A stretch of 64,000 bases of DNA from Rhodococcoides trifolii (GTDB lineage: Bacteria > Actinomycetota > Actinomycetes > Mycobacteriales > Mycobacteriaceae), in NCBI RefSeq assembly GCF_014635345.1, contig NZ_BMCU01000003.1:496001-560000 (forward strand). Reading direction: 5' to 3'. Under the pieces are notes generated by a model, which had not been told where the DNA came from, did not search any database, and worked only from the letters and a program-made list of their open reading frames with translations. Below, piece by piece: positions 63,446 to 64,000 of this stretch. Each line of letters begins with the position of its first letter. The first letter of the stretch is position 1. Position numbers and translations under genes: made by a program.

Positions 63446-64000
63446 GTGACGTCGACGGGACAGAAGCCGGTGCTGGGCAAGCCTCGGATGCGGGGCTGGA
63501 TCCATCTGTACGCGTTCGCTGTCGCTGTCGTCTGCGGGGTCGTGCTGATCGCGCTGTCGTACTCGCTCGTGTCCGCAAGCGCAGGGTTCGCGACCACCGT
63601 CTACGCAGTCACCATCTGCGGCCTGTTCGGCATCAGCGCCACCTACCACCGCGTGCAGTGGAAGACCGTCGCGAGCCGGACGTGGATGAAGCGTGCCGAT
63701 CACTCGATGATCTTCCTGTTCATCGCCGGCAGCTACACACCCTTCGCCGTTCTCGGTCTGTCGTCGGCGACCGCCACGAAGGTGCTGATCGTCGTGTGGG
63801 CGGGGGCGCTGGCGGGCGTCGCCCTGAAGATGCTGTGGCCCACCGGACCGAGCTGGGTCGGTGTACCGCTCTACCTGCTGCTCGGGTGGGCCATCGTTCC
63901 CGTCGCCGGCCAGTTGACGCACAACGTCGGTGTTGCCCCGATGGTCCTGCTGCTGTTGGGCGGGGTCTTCTACAGCGTCGGTGCCGTCCTCTACGCGACC
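63446..64000 (+). CDS. Haemolysin III / PAQR-family membrane protein, C-terminus cut off
   Basis: GTG 63446 starts 185 codons open to the window end. A short basic N-terminus (G-K-P-R-M-R-G-W-I-H-L-Y) precedes helices with the family signatures. These are S-A-T-Y-H-R (His), M-K-R-A-D-H-S-M-I-F-L-F-I-A-G-S-Y-T-P-F (Asp/His) and V-G-V-P-L-Y-L-L-L-G-W. The PAQR/YqfA fold has seven helices and a zinc site whose last His would lie beyond the edge. It corresponds to Rv1085c. True haemolytic function is unproven for most members. Confidence 0.9.
   Translation, partial: MTSTGQKPVLGKPRMRGWIHLYAFAVAVVCGVVLIALSYSLVSASAGFATTVYAVTICGLFGISATYHRVQWKTVASRTWMKRADHSMIFLFIAGSYTPFAVLGLSSATATKVLIVVWAGALAGVALKMLWPTGPSWVGVPLYLLLGWAIVPVAGQLTHNVGVAPMVLLLLGGVFYSVGAVLYAT

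Noticed and set aside
1..64000. tRNA/rRNA genes, insertion sequences, integrases, attachment-site repeats and CRISPR arrays
   Set aside because: Gaps of useful size were read on both strands and none showed cloverleaf features, transposase motifs or repeat-spacer structure.

Overview
The window is high-GC actinobacterial chromosome, most likely Rhodococcus or a close relative among the mycolic-acid bacteria. The reasons are the gene content (fbiC, mshB, lpqW, pimE, fdxC/dapC, typA, a Z-prenyl diphosphate synthase, desA2, phoH2), frequent GTG and TTG starts, 4-bp stop/start overlaps, and apparently leaderless genes. Most genes have recognisable Mycobacterium tuberculosis counterparts in two blocks, about Rv1159-Rv1193 (left 23 kb) and Rv1085-Rv1112 (right 29 kb). 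They are separated by accessory lipid, redox and transport genes. No IS element, prophage, CRISPR array, tRNA or rRNA gene was seen. This is mainly conserved core chromosome, not a mobile island.

Layout. 0-7 kb: the start of an NCS1 nucleobase permease, a secreted beta-lactamase-fold protein, an acyl-CoA synthetase behind a small Cys-rich protein, a Tat-exported ferritin-like protein, and the fdxC-dapC-TPR-like operon (lysine/diaminopimelate synthesis). 7-15 kb: fbiC (coenzyme F420) coupled to an unknown protein, a PH-PH-udgB operon, and a TetR-carboxylesterase pair with a palindromic operator. 15-24 kb: an lpqW-mshB-small ORF-membrane protein operon (PIM/LAM control and mycothiol), typA, a Cys-rich mini-protein, mutT2, a pterin dehydratase, pimE, and a secreted protein ending at a perfect 22-bp hairpin. 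24-35 kb (accessory): a DUF1906 Tat protein with a possible 25-aa partner, a methyltransferase, an M50 protease, a WS/DGAT-like acyltransferase, SRPBCC, VOC and HadA-like proteins, an MFS transporter, and a molybdopterin oxidoreductase-LLM flavoenzyme operon. 35-50 kb: ychF, a CD225 protein, cstA-ybdD, an AlkA-like glycosylase, an AI-2E family exporter, sbcD-sbcC, rmuC and ispH. 50-64 kb: xseA-xseB, glpX, fumarase, desA2, phoH2, a monoacylglycerol lipase, glyA, a DUF885 protein, coaA, the Z-prenyl synthase and the start of a haemolysin III protein.

Functional themes. One theme is cell-envelope lipids: lpqW, pimE, the Z-prenyl synthase, desA2, WS/DGAT and HadA-like genes. Another is redox cofactors: mycothiol, F420, ferredoxin and the Mo/flavin enzymes. 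The third is DNA maintenance: udgB, mutT2, AlkA-like, SbcCD, RmuC and exonuclease VII. The least explained elements are two small amphipathic-peptide ORFs (15.6 and 24.0 kb), the coupled unknown downstream of fbiC, the AT-rich pimE leader, and the hairpin-rich phoH2 leader. No single completely new multi-gene system could be demonstrated from sequence alone.
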